NCBI RefSeq assembly: GCF_047275745.1
Contig: NZ_JBKQWU010000006.1
Span: forward strand, 1-64,000
Direction of reading: 5' to 3'
From: Amaricoccus sp047275745
GTDB lineage: Bacteria; Pseudomonadota; Alphaproteobacteria; Rhodobacterales; Rhodobacteraceae
DNA length: 64,000 nt
Numbering within the stretch: the stretch's first letter is position 1; each line of letters starts with the position of its first letter. A program made the translations under genes and the position numbers. The notes beneath the pieces were generated by a model. It ran no database searches. It saw only the letters and a list, made by a program, of their open reading frames with translations, and was not told the DNA's origin. This document shows positions 63,681 through 64,000 of the stretch, in pieces.

Positions 63681-64000
63681 TCAGAAGAAGTCGAAACCGA
63701 CCTGGAACAGCCGTTCCACATCGGCGACCGAGTTGCGCATCGCGAAGATCGTAAGCTCGTCGCCTTCGACGATCTGCGTATCCCCCTTCGGCGTGAAGAC
63801 GTTGTCGCCGCGCCGGATCACCCCGATACGCGCGTCCTTCGGAAGTTCGGCGTCGCGCACGGTTCGGCCGGCGAGCGCCGAGGTCCGCAGCACCTGCGCC
63901 TCGATCACCTCTGCCTCGCCGTCGCCGATCGAATAGACCTGACGGATGCGTCCATGCCGGACGTAGCGCAGGATCGAGGAGACGGTGGTCGAGCGCGGAT
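63681..64000 (-). CDS. trkA: Trk system potassium uptake protein TrkA, C-terminal part (runs off window)
   Basis: Only ~106 codons lie in the window. They read STTVSSILRYVRHGRIRQVY, SIGDGEAEVIEAQV and then a TrkA_C (RCK_C) domain, VRDAELPKDARIGVIRRGDN and VEGDELTIFAMRNSVADVER. TrkA is the cytoplasmic NAD(H)-binding regulator of TrkH. In the related genomes it lies after ntrX, which would be just beyond the right edge. Confidence 0.95.
   Translation of the reverse strand, partial: PRSTTVSSILRYVRHGRIRQVYSIGDGEAEVIEAQVLRTSALAGRTVRDAELPKDARIGVIRRGDNVFTPKGDTQIVEGDELTIFAMRNSVADVERLFQVGFDFF

Overview
The window is high-GC alphaproteobacterial chromosome, most likely from the Rhodobacterales (Rhodobacteraceae/Paracoccaceae). 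The evidence is the trkA-trkH-hfq-hflX order, short-form HisG paired with HisZ, a DUF1489 protein, a urease operon with a HupE/UreJ protein inside it, preT/preA and a B12-dependent ribonucleotide reductase. Gene density is high, with many 1-4 nt stop/start overlaps. No rRNA, tRNA, CRISPR array or prophage was seen. The only mobile DNA is the 5' part of an IS5-type transposase at the left edge.

Layout: (1) 1-133, IS5-type transposase fragment. (2) 513-6375, a dipeptide/oligopeptide-type ABC importer operon with an embedded YjbR-family gene and a permease-ATPase fusion. (3) 6603-10365, a tightly coupled cassette of hexapeptide acyltransferase, AMP-forming ligase, acyl carrier protein and PLP decarboxylase. 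It resembles the ligase/decarboxylase pair of exosortase-A regions, but no exosortase is present. A stand-alone Lrp-type RAM protein and a double-VOC protein follow. (4) 11540-18069, a complete urease operon on the minus strand (ureD-A-J-B-C, then a DUF1127 gene and a lipoprotein gene, then ureE-F-G). (5) 18349-21962, dihydropyrimidine dehydrogenase preT and preA separated by a methyltransferase gene, with a RutR-like palindrome upstream. (6) 22025-30612, ftsK, aminotransferase, amidase, a UbiH-type hydroxylase and an ABC exporter. (7) 30768-40021, LysM/BON protein, acyl-CoA synthetase, CorA, small proteins, SlyX, a CorC/HlyC-type protein, flavin reductase, sorbosone-type dehydrogenase, DUF1489 and a secreted protein. 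(8) 40028-44731, hisS-hisZ-hisG plus a ClC channel on the minus strand. (9) 44993-51954, nrdJ, valS and a hisC-like gene. (10) 52054-59452, a type I secretion ABC/adaptor pair, an orphan Tat-type solute-binding protein and an RTX protein with an SGNH esterase head. (11) 59554-64000, miaA, hflX, hfq, trkH and partial trkA.

Two things stand out. The first is the acyltransferase-ligase-ACP-decarboxylase cassette. Its parts fit a route in which an amino-acid-derived acyl group is loaded on the carrier protein, decarboxylated as in butirosin side-chain synthesis (BtrJ/BtrI/BtrK), and passed to an unknown acceptor by the left-handed beta-helix transferase. The second is a recurring pattern of short degenerate tandem repeats (11-27 bp units) in intergenic DNA. 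Several begin exactly in the last codons or stop codon of a gene (8760, 34517, 35300, 35602), as if gene 3' ends had been repeatedly copied into the neighbouring gap.

Functional links inferred from context: the type I exporter (53355-55079 with 52054-53358) probably secretes the nearby RTX esterase (57518-59452), with the outer-membrane channel encoded elsewhere. Urease and pyrimidine degradation lie side by side and divergently, which suits nitrogen scavenging.
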